63,836 bases of DNA, from the NCBI GenBank assembly GCA_948330435.1, contig CAOJBY010000022.1:1-63836 (forward strand). Direction: 5' to 3'. Positions 8,209 through 16,848 of this stretch are shown here, in pieces (position 1 is the stretch's first letter; every line of letters begins with the position of its first letter). The stretch comes from an uncultured Lachnoclostridium sp. GTDB taxonomy: Bacteria; Bacillota; Clostridia; Lachnospirales; Lachnospiraceae. The notes beneath the pieces are model-generated. The model did not search any database and had not been told where the DNA came from. It worked only from the letters and a program-made list of their open reading frames with translations. The position numbers and the translations under genes are program-made.

Positions 8209-8990
8209 ATATCCTCTCCTGCAATTATTTTTTCAATACCTTTTATATCAGCGGCAATATCTGTAAAAGAACTCCAGTAGCTGCCGATGAGCTTTTTTGT
8301 AGCGGCAAGACAGAAGAGATCCAAAAGAGCATCATGCATGCCGGCTTCCGAGTTCCGGCTTAAGGTCCGGGTTTCGTTGCTGATAATCCGTCCGGGAAAG
8401 AGTTTTCGAAAGAGGGCCTCTTCGCTGCTGTCATCCGTAGCTAAAAAGAAGCAGGTCTCAGGATAGGCTTTCAGTTCTTTCTTCATTAAATTAATAAACT
8501 GTTCTGTGGTGCTTTTTCCCATAGAAATCGTATTGTCTGTCCGACGGATATGAACACCCACACAACGTTTTCCGAAAGAAGCTGTCAAAGTGTCAATGCG
8601 GCTTTGAAGATGAGTTGCAGGTGCATAAAAGTGATAATCACGGGAAGGATAAAAATGTTCCCAGGTAAAAATATAGACGGGATTCTTCAGGCTTTCATAG
8701 AAGTCCTGGTGGAGGATTCCGTCTGTTTTATGATTAAGAATATCATCATTGCCAAAACGTTGTCTTGCTGTAAGCTGATAAAAAAGTTTGCGCAGATCTT
8801 TAAGAGAACGGATATTAATAATTCGAAACTCCTTTACGGGTTGAAAGAGGGACTCGAAAGTGCAGTTAAGTTCCGAACAGAGATACCACAGAACTGTAAG
8901 TCGATCCCCTCGTTTTTTTGCCAGTTCCCAGGCGGAATTAATCACTCGCATCCTATTGCATAAACCGCCTGAAGGTTGTATTATTATCAT
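8205..8990 (-). CDS. Fucosyltransferase-like glycosyltransferase (NodZ/GT11/GT23-like motif)
   Basis: 261 residues. The start, IIIQPSGGLCNRMRVINSAW, matches the GDP-binding beginning of the GT-B alpha-fucosyltransferase/O-fucosyltransferase clan. GVHIRRTDN near residue 145 corresponds to the H-x-R-R-x-D motif that contacts GDP-fucose in GT11, GT23 and GT68 enzymes. The C-terminal GSYWSSFTDIAA is also characteristic. It is a soluble, cytoplasmic-type protein. It lies divergent from the fused GDP-fucose salvage gene at 9106, which strongly hints that GDP-fucose is its donor. The exact GT family and acceptor are inferences. Confidence 0.7.
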   Translation of the reverse strand: MIIIQPSGGLCNRMRVINSAWELAKKRGDRLTVLWYLCSELNCTFESLFQPVKEFRIINIRSLKDLRKLFYQLTARQRFGNDDILNHKTDGILHQDFYESLKNPVYIFTWEHFYPSRDYHFYAPATHLQSRIDTLTASFGKRCVGVHIRRTDNTISMGKSTTEQFINLMKKELKAYPETCFFLATDDSSEEALFRKLFPGRIISNETRTLSRNSEAGMHDALLDLFCLAATKKLIGSYWSSFTDIAADIKGIEKIIAGEDI

Positions 8991-9105
8991 AGTATGCTTT
9001 GCCTTTCTTTAAGAAATATTTTAGATCTGTATTAGTATAACACATTTTATAGTAAATGAAAACAGCAGCATGAATTGAGTGCTGTGGAATTGGAATGGAG
9101 AAGTA

Positions 9106-12100
9106 ATGAGACCACAGAAAATAAAAAATCTATTTCTGCGTCAAAGTTATCAGGATGCATGGGATGAGTATGAGAAATCTTTGACAAAAAAATATTTTAT
9201 CCGTTGGGACTATGTTATATTAACGGCATCTAATGAGGAGCAGGCATCGGCCTATCAGGCTCAGATCGATATGAGGCTTGCCCAGGGGAGGCTCCCTGAG
9301 GAGACTGTCTATAAGGTGCTGCCGGATCCGGAAGGAAAGCGTGTGGGCTCCGGCGGAGCAACTTTTCATGTGATGAAATATATCAGTGAACAGAGTAAGG
9401 GAGAGCACTGCTTTCAAAACAAGAGAATTCTTGTCATCCATTCCGGTGGAGATTCCAAACGAGTTCCGCAGTATTCAGCCTGTGGCAAGCTTTTTTCGCC
9501 GGTGCCCAGAGAACTTCCCGATGGGCGGCGTTCCACCCTTTTTGATGAGTTTATGATTGGGATGTCCGGAATGCCGGCTCGCTTTAAAGAGGGAATGCTT
9601 ATTTTGTCCGGAGATGTTTTGCTATTGTTTAATCCCCTGCAAGTAGATATGGCATTTCGGGGAGCCGCAGCCATTTCTGTAAAAGAGAATGTGGAGACAG
9701 GAAAGGATCATGGTGTTTTTTTAAGTGATTCGGAAGGAAATGTGGGTAATTTTCTTCATAAGCAAAGCGTGGAACAGCTTCGGAGTCTGGGAGCAGTGAA
9801 TAGTCAGGACGCAGTGGATCTGGATACAGGAGCAATTCTTTTGGATTGTGATCTGCTGGAAAGTCTTTTTGAATTGATTGGCGAAAAAGGGCAAGTGGTC
9901 AAAGAAAAGTATGACCGCTTTGTCAATGACAAGGCCCGTATCAGCTTTTATGGGGATTTCCTGTATCCCCTGGCTTCCAAGTCCTCCCTGGAGCAGTATC
10001 TGAAAGAAAAACCGGAAGGAGAGATGTGCCAGGAACTTCTTACCTGCCGTCATAAGATCTGGGAGGCCATAAGTTCTTACTCTCTAAAGCTTCTTTGTCT
10101 GTCTCCGGCCCGGTTTATACATTTTGGAACCACCAAAGAACTTCTGGATCTTTTGACAGAGGAGATAGACAATTATGAATTTTTGGATTGGCGGGGACAG
10201 ATCTTTGGAGTGGAGGAGAATCCCAGTGCCTGTGCTTACAGTAACAGTTATATAGAGAAGAACACCAAGATTGATGCATCCTCTTATATTGAGGACAGTT
10301 ATATTTATGAGGGAACAGAGGTTGGAAAGTCTTGTGTGATTGCTGCAGTTACTTTGAGGGGAGAGCATATTCCGGACAATACAGTGCTTCATGGCCTGAA
10401 GCAGAAGAATGGTTCCTTTGTGATACGTGCCTATAGTGTAAACGATAACCCGAAAGAAACCTTGGAGCAGCGAGGAACTTTTCTTGGGGGAACCCTTGAG
10501 AGCTTTCTTGATGCTGCCGGGTTAAAGACGGAGGAGGTATGGAAAGAGGAAAGGCATTGTCTGTGGAATGGAGCCCTGTATCCGGTATGTGATACTATCG
10601 GACAAGCCGTAGAAGCTGCAATGTTGATGCTGGATCTGGCGGCTGGCAAGCAGGAGAGAGCAGAAGATTATCGTGCTATGAGACGGCTGAGCCTTCAGGA
10701 AAGCTTTGAACAGGCAGATACCCAGGAGATTGCTGCATGGCAGGCAAAGCTGAATACTCAGGTGAGGATTACCCGTTTTCTGTTGGCTATAGAGGAGCGT
10801 AGGAGCATAGAGGAGGCAGAGGCCGTATTTGGAAGCCAGGGCATGACAGAGGGACAGCTTGAGAAGCTTAAAGCTATTGCGGAAAATTCAGAATTTGGAC
10901 TTCGCATGCGTCTCTATTATTATCTGTCAAAAATGACAAAGGGACATGTGAGTGAGGAACTGGAGGATAAATGTTTCCAATACATTTGTGACAGCTTATA
11001 TAATGCCAGCATTGGAAAGGCACCCAAGGAGAAAAGATATTATATCACGAAAGATGAGGTAAAAGTAGAACTTCCTGTAAGAGTAAACTTTGGCGGCGGT
11101 TGGTCTGATACACCACCCTATTGCAATGAGCATGGAGGTACCGTGCTTAATGGGGCTGTGAAACTCAATGGAATTTTGCCAATTGTAGTGACGGTAAAAA
11201 GACTTGACAAGCCCTGCATTGCTTTGGCAAGCACGGATCTGGGGGCTTATGAGGAGTTTACGGATATTCAGCGTCTGCAAAGCTGTCGTGATCCCTTTGA
11301 CACTTATGCACTTCACAAAGCTGCCCTTTTGGCCTGCGGGATTATTCCTCTGAGAGGGGAGACATCCATGAAAGAAATTTTAGAAAAATTGGGAGGAGGC
11401 TTCTATCTTTCTACAGCGGTGAGGGGAATCCCAAAGGGTTCGGGCCTTGGAACTAGCAGTATCTTGGCGGGAGCCTGTGTAAAAGCGATTTTTCAATATG
11501 TTGGAAAAGAAGTTTCAGAAAATGATTTATATACTCATGTACTTTGTATGGAACAGCTTATGAGTACCGGGGGCGGCTGGCAGGATCAGGTTGGAGGCCT
11601 TACAGAAGGAATAAAGCTTGTATCTACAAAGCCGGGGCTTTTACAGGAGATTCAGGTGGAACATCTGGTTATGCCAAAGGAAGCGATGGAAGAACTTCAG
11701 GAGCGTTTTGTTCTTATTTATACAGGGCAGAGACGGTTAGCCCGGAATCTTTTGAGAGAAGTTGTAGGAGGTTATATCGGTTCCAACCCCAATTCTATTC
11801 AGGTTCTTTATGAGATTCAGCGTACTGCGGTTTTGATGAAGTTTGAATTGGAAAAGGGAAACATAGATGGCTTTGCAAAGCTTTTGGAGGAACACTGGGA
11901 ACTGTCAAAGCGTCTTGACAGTGGCAGTACCAACACCTGTATTGACCAAATTTTCTTAAGCTGTCAGGAGCTGCTTTCTGCCAGAATGATCTGCGGTGCA
12001 GGAGGGGGAGGCTTTTTACAGGCTATTTTGAAGAAGGGCTGTACCAGGGAAGAACTGCGTACCCGAATTCGGAGTGTTTTCCAGGACAGTGGTGTAGATG

Positions 12101-12126
12101 TGTGGGATTGTGAGATTGTATTCTGA
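9106..12126 (+). CDS. fkp: Bifunctional L-fucokinase / GDP-L-fucose pyrophosphorylase
   Basis: About 1006 residues fusing two enzymes that turn free L-fucose into GDP-fucose through L-fucose-1-phosphate. The N-terminal half is the nucleotidyltransferase, with the glycine-rich GSGGATFH at 81-88 and DSKRVPQYSACGK just after, followed by a short beta-helix-like stretch near 380-440. The C-terminal part, from about residue 650, is a GHMP kinase: VRVNFGGGWSDTPP at 658, PKGSGLGTSS at 776-785 (ATP loop) and GAGGGGFLQ near the end. Architecture and length match the FKP proteins of Bacteroides and plants. The start is ATG 9106, with GGAG five bases upstream, rather than a GTG 27 bases earlier. It heads the long sugar operon. 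Confidence 0.92.
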   Translation: MRPQKIKNLFLRQSYQDAWDEYEKSLTKKYFIRWDYVILTASNEEQASAYQAQIDMRLAQGRLPEETVYKVLPDPEGKRVGSGGATFHVMKYISEQSKGEHCFQNKRILVIHSGGDSKRVPQYSACGKLFSPVPRELPDGRRSTLFDEFMIGMSGMPARFKEGMLILSGDVLLLFNPLQVDMAFRGAAAISVKENVETGKDHGVFLSDSEGNVGNFLHKQSVEQLRSLGAVNSQDAVDLDTGAILLDCDLLESLFELIGEKGQVVKEKYDRFVNDKARISFYGDFLYPLASKSSLEQYLKEKPEGEMCQELLTCRHKIWEAISSYSLKLLCLSPARFIHFGTTKELLDLLTEEIDNYEFLDWRGQIFGVEENPSACAYSNSYIEKNTKIDASSYIEDSYIYEGTEVGKSCVIAAVTLRGEHIPDNTVLHGLKQKNGSFVIRAYSVNDNPKETLEQRGTFLGGTLESFLDAAGLKTEEVWKEERHCLWNGALYPVCDTIGQAVEAAMLMLDLAAGKQERAEDYRAMRRLSLQESFEQADTQEIAAWQAKLNTQVRITRFLLAIEERRSIEEAEAVFGSQGMTEGQLEKLKAIAENSEFGLRMRLYYYLSKMTKGHVSEELEDKCFQYICDSLYNASIGKAPKEKRYYITKDEVKVELPVRVNFGGGWSDTPPYCNEHGGTVLNGAVKLNGILPIVVTVKRLDKPCIALASTDLGAYEEFTDIQRLQSCRDPFDTYALHKAALLACGIIPLRGETSMKEILEKLGGGFYLSTAVRGIPKGSGLGTSSILAGACVKAIFQYVGKEVSENDLYTHVLCMEQLMSTGGGWQDQVGGLTEGIKLVSTKPGLLQEIQVEHLVMPKEAMEELQERFVLIYTGQRRLARNLLREVVGGYIGSNPNSIQVLYEIQRTAVLMKFELEKGNIDGFAKLLEEHWELSKRLDSGSTNTCIDQIFLSCQELLSARMICGAGGGGFLQAILKKGCTREELRTRIRSVFQDSGVDVWDCEIVF

Positions 12127-12157
12127 CAGGAACAACCAGAATGGAGAATAGAACGTT

Positions 12158-13369
12158 TTGAAAGTGATGCAGATTAATACTGTATGCGGCACTGGCAGTG
12201 TTGGTCGCATTATGGTGGACTTGATAGAAACTCTTAGGGCAGAAGGAGATTGCGGTATAGCTGCCTTTGGTCGCAGAGAAGCACCTTCGGGAATAGCAGC
12301 TTATAAGTTTGGAACCAATCTTGATATGGGAATTCATGTGCTTCATACTTTCCTGCATGGAGAGCATGGATTTGCATCAAAGAAGCGGACTTTGCGGCTC
12401 ATTAAGAAAATTGAGGAGTATAATCCGGACATTATTCATCTCCATAATATTCATGGTTTTTACTTAAATGTGGAACTGCTTTTTTCGTATCTGAAAAAGG
12501 CTGGAAAACCTGTGGTATGGACACTCCATGACTGCTGGAGCTTTACGGGACATTGTGCTTATTTTGACTACAGTGGATGTAATAAGTGGAAGACAGGCTG
12601 TGAAGCCTGTCCTCAGCACAAAAAAGTGTATCCTTATGCCCTTTTTAAAGACAATTCCAGACAGAATTACAGTCGAAAGAAAGCCGCATTTACAAACGTC
12701 CCCGAACTTACTCTGGTGACACCGTCCAGTTGGCTATCCTCTCTGGTTAAAGAGTCTTATCTTAAGGAATATCCCATTCGTGTTATTCCCAATGGGATAT
12801 CTCTGGATAAGTTTCATCCGATAGATAAAGGGCTTAAGAGACGCCTTGGTATGGAGAAAAAGTTTATTCTTCTGGGTGTTGCCGGTATGTGGGAGGAGAG
12901 AAAGGGCTATGCTTATTTCGAGGCTCTTGCTGACAGGCTGGATGATTCCTTCCAGATTATTTTGATTGGTCTTTCCAGAAAGAAGCTTAGAAAGCTGCAT
13001 CCAGGAATCTATGGGGTTATGCGTACAGAAAGTATGGAAGAATTGGCAGAATATTATTCCATGGCAGATGTATACGTGAATCCTACACTGGAAGATAATT
13101 TTCCCACTACGAATCTGGAAGCCTTGGCTTGCGGAACACCAGTGGTTACTTTTGCTACTGGTGGGAGTGTGGAATCGGTAGATGAGAATACGGGAAAGAT
13201 TGTGACTAAAGGGAATATAGAGGGGCTTCTTAAGGCCATAGAAGAACTACGTGGTGAGCCTTCCAAAGAAGCGGCATGTCTTAAAAAGGCGGAAGAATAT
13301 AACAAGAAAGACAGATTCCGGGAATATCTGAATTTATACCGGGAATTACTGGAGGAAAGGGATGCATAA
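12158..13369 (+). CDS. Family 4 glycosyltransferase
   Basis: 403 residues with a GT-B fold. It starts with KVMQINTVCGTGSVGRI, the usual opening of this subfamily, so the TTG at 12158 is taken as start (GGAG lies about 11 bases upstream). HLHNIHGFYLN and WTLHDCWSFTGHCAY are typical of WcaC/colanic-acid-type GT4 enzymes. Four clustered cysteines near residues 129-151 may bind a metal. The C-terminal donor-binding region holds PTLEDNFPTTNLEALACGTPVV (E-x7-E). It is cytoplasmic, 31 bases behind the fucose gene, and overlaps the next glycosyltransferase by 8 bases. Sugar specificity is not readable. Confidence 0.88.
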   Translation: MKVMQINTVCGTGSVGRIMVDLIETLRAEGDCGIAAFGRREAPSGIAAYKFGTNLDMGIHVLHTFLHGEHGFASKKRTLRLIKKIEEYNPDIIHLHNIHGFYLNVELLFSYLKKAGKPVVWTLHDCWSFTGHCAYFDYSGCNKWKTGCEACPQHKKVYPYALFKDNSRQNYSRKKAAFTNVPELTLVTPSSWLSSLVKESYLKEYPIRVIPNGISLDKFHPIDKGLKRRLGMEKKFILLGVAGMWEERKGYAYFEALADRLDDSFQIILIGLSRKKLRKLHPGIYGVMRTESMEELAEYYSMADVYVNPTLEDNFPTTNLEALACGTPVVTFATGGSVESVDENTGKIVTKGNIEGLLKAIEELRGEPSKEAACLKKAEEYNKKDRFREYLNLYRELLEERDA

Positions 13370-14108
13370 GCCCAGGGTATCGATCATAACAACAACTTAT
13401 AATGAACGGGAAAATCTGAAAAAGACGATGGAGCAGGTACTACAGCAGGATTATGAGAATCTGGAGTATATTATAGTAGACGGCGGCTCTGTGGATGGAA
13501 CACTGGAGGAGATTAAAGAAGCAGAAAAAGAACTTGGAGAACGGCTTCGATGGATTTCTGAGCCGGATTCCGGAATATATGATGCCCTGAACAAAGGACT
13601 CCAAATGGCGACTGGAGAAATCCTGGGTTGTTGTTTTGACAGATTTGCAGGATCAGATGTGATTTCTAAAATGGTGGAGATCATAGAAAAAGAAGGAACG
13701 GATGGGGTTCATGGGGATCTCTGTTATATGGATGGAGAGCATATTGTTCGGCACTGGCACCAGGGACAGGGTAGGATCCGCTATGGATGGATGCCCGGAC
13801 ATCCTACGCTGTATCTGCACAGAGAGATTTATGAAGCCTTTGGCTACTATAAGACAGATTATCGGATTTCTGCGGACTATGAGTTTATGATCCGAATTTT
13901 GAAAGACGATAAAGTGAAGCTTTCTTATTTGCCAGAGGTTCTTGTCTACATGGATCATGGAGGAACCAGTACCAGGAGTCTCGGTGCTTATCTTGCAGGA
14001 ATGAAAGAGGGACACCGGGCTTTGAAAGAAAATGGTGTTAAGGCTGCCTGGTTTACAGACCTGTGCCGGACTTTACGTGTACTTGCACAATTTGTAAAAA
14101 AAGAGTAA
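13362..14108 (+). CDS. Family 2 glycosyltransferase with an atypical nucleotide-binding motif
   Basis: 248 residues, GT-A fold, WcaA/colanic-acid type. The N-terminus (SIITTTYNERENLKKTMEQV, YIIVDGGSVDGT) and the later HPTLYLHREIYE and ISADYEFMIRI are well conserved. At residues 89-96, where relatives read an Asn/Thr-Ser/Ala-Asp-Asp metal and nucleotide motif, this protein reads GCCFDRFAG, so at most one of the acidic residues remains. The +1 frame across this point (13627-13644) reads VVVLTD, which suggests an old pair of compensating indels. It may therefore be inactive or altered. It overlaps the preceding GT4 gene by 8 bases with an SD (GGAGGAAAGG) inside it. Confidence 0.8.
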   Translation: MHKPRVSIITTTYNERENLKKTMEQVLQQDYENLEYIIVDGGSVDGTLEEIKEAEKELGERLRWISEPDSGIYDALNKGLQMATGEILGCCFDRFAGSDVISKMVEIIEKEGTDGVHGDLCYMDGEHIVRHWHQGQGRIRYGWMPGHPTLYLHREIYEAFGYYKTDYRISADYEFMIRILKDDKVKLSYLPEVLVYMDHGGTSTRSLGAYLAGMKEGHRALKENGVKAAWFTDLCRTLRVLAQFVKKE

Positions 14109-14160
14109 ACTACTTTCAATAACAGTCGATTCATAATATCAAAGATAAAAGGTGGTCAAA

Positions 14161-15735
14161 TTGGAATTAATTTATCAAATAACAAATGAACTGTGGAAGC
14201 GTTTGATTGATTGGATGAAAGAAGAAAAGAATCAGGAACGCTTTCTGATTGTATGCTTCGGAGTAAGCCTGCTTCCTCTTTTAATTTTGAGTTTTTTTAA
14301 CCATCCAACTATGGATGATTTTAATTATGGTGTATTGACCCATCAGGCTTTTATGGACAATAAAGGTCTGGGCTGTATTTTTCCAGTACTTCAGGCCGCA
14401 GTTCAGCGTGCCATCAATACCTGGCATAATTGGCAGGGGACATTTACATTTAGTATTCTTGCTGCTTTGCGTCCCTCGATTTTTACGGAAAAGCTGACGT
14501 TTATTAATACTTTTATTTTGTTGGGATTGTTTGTGTGGGGCTTTACCTATTTTTCCAGAGTCATTTTGCATCGGATTCTTGGTCTGTCAAAGTCTGTAGC
14601 TTTAGGTGTGGCGATTGTGGTTATGACTCTGTGTATTCAGTATGTTCCTGTTGGAATGGAGGCCTTTTTCTGGTGGAATGGAAGCATTGGCTATACAGGA
14701 CTTTTTTCAGTGATGCTGGTTCTTCTTGGGGTGCTGTTTTCATGTAAATACGAAAAGAATATTTCTGCAAAGCGTATGGCAGCTATGATGGCTATGGCTG
14801 TTCTGTTATCTGGTGGTATGTTTCCGATTATACTTTTAACCGGGGTGGTACTGGTTTTGCATCTTTTGGATGTAGTAGTTGGAAAACAGTATAACAGGAA
14901 AATAAAAATTCAGTTGACGATTTTAAATGTGGTGTTTTTCGCAGGGTTTATTTTAAATATTATTGCTCCAGGGAACAAGCGCAGACAGGCATTATTTCAG
15001 CCCCGTACACCTGTTGAAGCTATTTACAAATCTTATACGAAGTCGGTGGATTATCTGTTTGAGTGTACGAATGTAGTAATTGCCCTGGTGATAATCGGCC
15101 TGTTCCTTTATATGCTGTACAAGCTTAAGGATACGCAGTTTTCTTTCCGCTGCCCTTTGATGTTTACTTTGGTAAGCTACAGTATGGTTGTAGTTATGTG
15201 GGTGCCGGGCATCTATGCTATTCGGTACATTCCTGGCGGACGTTATTACAATATTCTTTATTATGGAGTAATTTTGTTCTATGGGGCGAATGCTATTTAT
15301 TATGCAGGGTGGCTGAGACGCAAGTTTGAAAAGTGCCAGGAGCAGACGCAGAAGCTGCTTAAGGATGCTGCACCTGTTTTGCTGGGGGTTGTGGGAGTCC
15401 TGTGTGTGGTTTTAGGCTTTGTAAAGATTAACATTGTTCGGGATCTGGAAGAGATTACTTCTGCCACAGCACTTAAATCTCTGGTATATGGAGAGGCTCG
15501 AGTGTACCATAAGGAGATGAAAGAACGGGAAGCATTGTACAACGATCCAAGTATCCGTACAATCGAGGTGGAAGAACTTACTTACCAGCCGGAACTTCTG
15601 TATTTTGGAACACTGACTTCGGATCCGGAGGATAGCCGGAATCAGGCTATGTGTGCGTATTATGATAAGGATTATATGGTGCTGCTTGAGCCTGAGGGGC
15701 AGATGGAAGAAGCAGAAGAAGGAGAAAGTCAATGA
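14161..15735 (+). CDS. Polytopic GT-C-like membrane protein (DUF6056-like)
   Basis: About 524 residues with a soluble N-terminal stretch and ten or more hydrophobic helices. An acidic pair in the first external loop (NHPTMDDFNYG near residue 50) followed by NTWHNWQGTFTFSIL is the pattern of DUF6056-type proteins, which look like GT-C-fold lipid-linked sugar transferases. The start is put at TTG 14161, six bases after AAAGGTGG; a GTG inside that SD is less likely. The stop overlaps the next gene (ATGA). With the following GT2 and DUF2304 genes it could form a polyprenyl-phosphate-sugar synthesis and transfer module. Enzyme activity is inferred, not shown. Confidence 0.72.
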   Translation: MELIYQITNELWKRLIDWMKEEKNQERFLIVCFGVSLLPLLILSFFNHPTMDDFNYGVLTHQAFMDNKGLGCIFPVLQAAVQRAINTWHNWQGTFTFSILAALRPSIFTEKLTFINTFILLGLFVWGFTYFSRVILHRILGLSKSVALGVAIVVMTLCIQYVPVGMEAFFWWNGSIGYTGLFSVMLVLLGVLFSCKYEKNISAKRMAAMMAMAVLLSGGMFPIILLTGVVLVLHLLDVVVGKQYNRKIKIQLTILNVVFFAGFILNIIAPGNKRRQALFQPRTPVEAIYKSYTKSVDYLFECTNVVIALVIIGLFLYMLYKLKDTQFSFRCPLMFTLVSYSMVVVMWVPGIYAIRYIPGGRYYNILYYGVILFYGANAIYYAGWLRRKFEKCQEQTQKLLKDAAPVLLGVVGVLCVVLGFVKINIVRDLEEITSATALKSLVYGEARVYHKEMKEREALYNDPSIRTIEVEELTYQPELLYFGTLTSDPEDSRNQAMCAYYDKDYMVLLEPEGQMEEAEEGESQ

Positions 15736-16433
15736 GATGTCTGGTCATTGTTCCGGCATACAATGAAGAAGCGAATATTGTAAGAGTGATTGAGAATTTA
15801 AAGGAAAATTATGCATCTTATGACTATGTGGTAATTAATGATGGCTCTTCCGATAATACAGCAGGACTGTGTCGGAAGAAAGGGTATGAACTTGTCGATC
15901 TTCCGGTAAATTTGGGATTGGCGGGGGCATTTCAGACGGGGCTTAAATATGCCTACCGAAAGGGGTATGATTATGCCATTCAGTTTGATGCAGACGGACA
16001 GCACCGTCCGGAATATATTGCGTCTATGTTGGACAAGATTCAGGAGGGTTATGATATTGTCATTGGCTCCCGATTTGTGACAGAGAAAAAGCCCCATTCC
16101 CTGCGGATGCTGGGAAGCAATCTGATTTCTCTGGCCACCAGGCTGACCACCGGGAGAAAGGTGAAAGATCCCACATCCGGTATGCGGATGTTTAATAAGA
16201 AAATGATTGCAGAGTTTGCTTTGAATCTAAATTATGGACCGGAGCCGGATACCATTTCTTATCTGCTGAAACAGGGGGCTACCATTGCGGAGGTGCAGGT
16301 GGAGATGGATGAACGGATTGCGGGAGAGAGTTACCTGAATCTGTCTCGCTCTGTTATGTATATGATGCGGATGCTGTTGTCTATTCTTTTCATTCAAAAC
16401 TTTCGGAAACGCAGGGAGGTGAAAGTGAAATGA
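15732..16433 (+). CDS. Family 2 glycosyltransferase, GacI/DPM1-like (polyprenyl-phosphate sugar synthase candidate)
   Basis: 233 residues. IVPAYNEEANIVRVIENL, VVINDGSSDNTAG and the DxD motif FDADGQH at 85-91 place it in the dolichyl-phosphate-mannose-synthase-like group. LSRSVMYMMRMLLSILFIQN near the end could be a membrane-associated helix. ATGA overlaps join it to the GT-C-like gene before it and the DUF2304 gene after it. In group A Streptococcus, GacI (GT2) works with the small membrane protein GacJ to make undecaprenyl-phosphate-GlcNAc for side-chain transfer. This pair looks similar in size and order, but the sugar is unknown. Confidence 0.8.
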   Translation: MRCLVIVPAYNEEANIVRVIENLKENYASYDYVVINDGSSDNTAGLCRKKGYELVDLPVNLGLAGAFQTGLKYAYRKGYDYAIQFDADGQHRPEYIASMLDKIQEGYDIVIGSRFVTEKKPHSLRMLGSNLISLATRLTTGRKVKDPTSGMRMFNKKMIAEFALNLNYGPEPDTISYLLKQGATIAEVQVEMDERIAGESYLNLSRSVMYMMRMLLSILFIQNFRKRREVKVK

Positions 16434-16819
16434 CACCAATATTTCGAGTCCTCTTGATTGTGGTGTCTTTGCTCACCACTTATTATATCCTAAAGAGAAT
16501 CCGCCAGTCGAAGCTTCAGATTGAGTATGCGATTTTTTGGATTCTCTTTTCCGGTGTATTGATTGTATTCAGTCTGTTTCCATGGCTGGTATCTCTGTTT
16601 ACCCGGATGATTGGGATGCAGCTTCCAGTAAATTTTATTTTTCTGTTATTTATTTTTGTGCTTATGGTTAAGATGTTTTTTATGACGATTGAGCTGTCAA
16701 CCTTGGAGAATAAGGTAAAGGATCTGACACAGGAGTTGGCTCTGGAAGAAAAAGAACGGCAGGATGAGCAGAAGAAGCTTTTGGAGGAGGCAAGTCCCCA
16801 AAATATGGAATCAGAATAA
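16430..16819 (+). CDS. DUF2304 small membrane protein (GacJ-like partner)
   Basis: 129 residues. Three hydrophobic helices (about 2-20, 33-52 and 64-84) are followed by a charged coiled-coil tail rich in Glu, Lys and Gln (ELSTLENKVKDLTQELALEE onward). This layout is typical of DUF2304. It overlaps the preceding GT2 gene by 4 bases (ATGA), so the two are made together. In the streptococcal system a protein of this kind stimulates its GT2 partner, so an accessory role is the best inference. It has no enzymatic motif of its own. Confidence 0.8.
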   Translation: MTPIFRVLLIVVSLLTTYYILKRIRQSKLQIEYAIFWILFSGVLIVFSLFPWLVSLFTRMIGMQLPVNFIFLLFIFVLMVKMFFMTIELSTLENKVKDLTQELALEEKERQDEQKKLLEEASPQNMESE

Positions 16820-16848
16820 AACAGTGATATCAGGAAAAGGAGTAAGAA

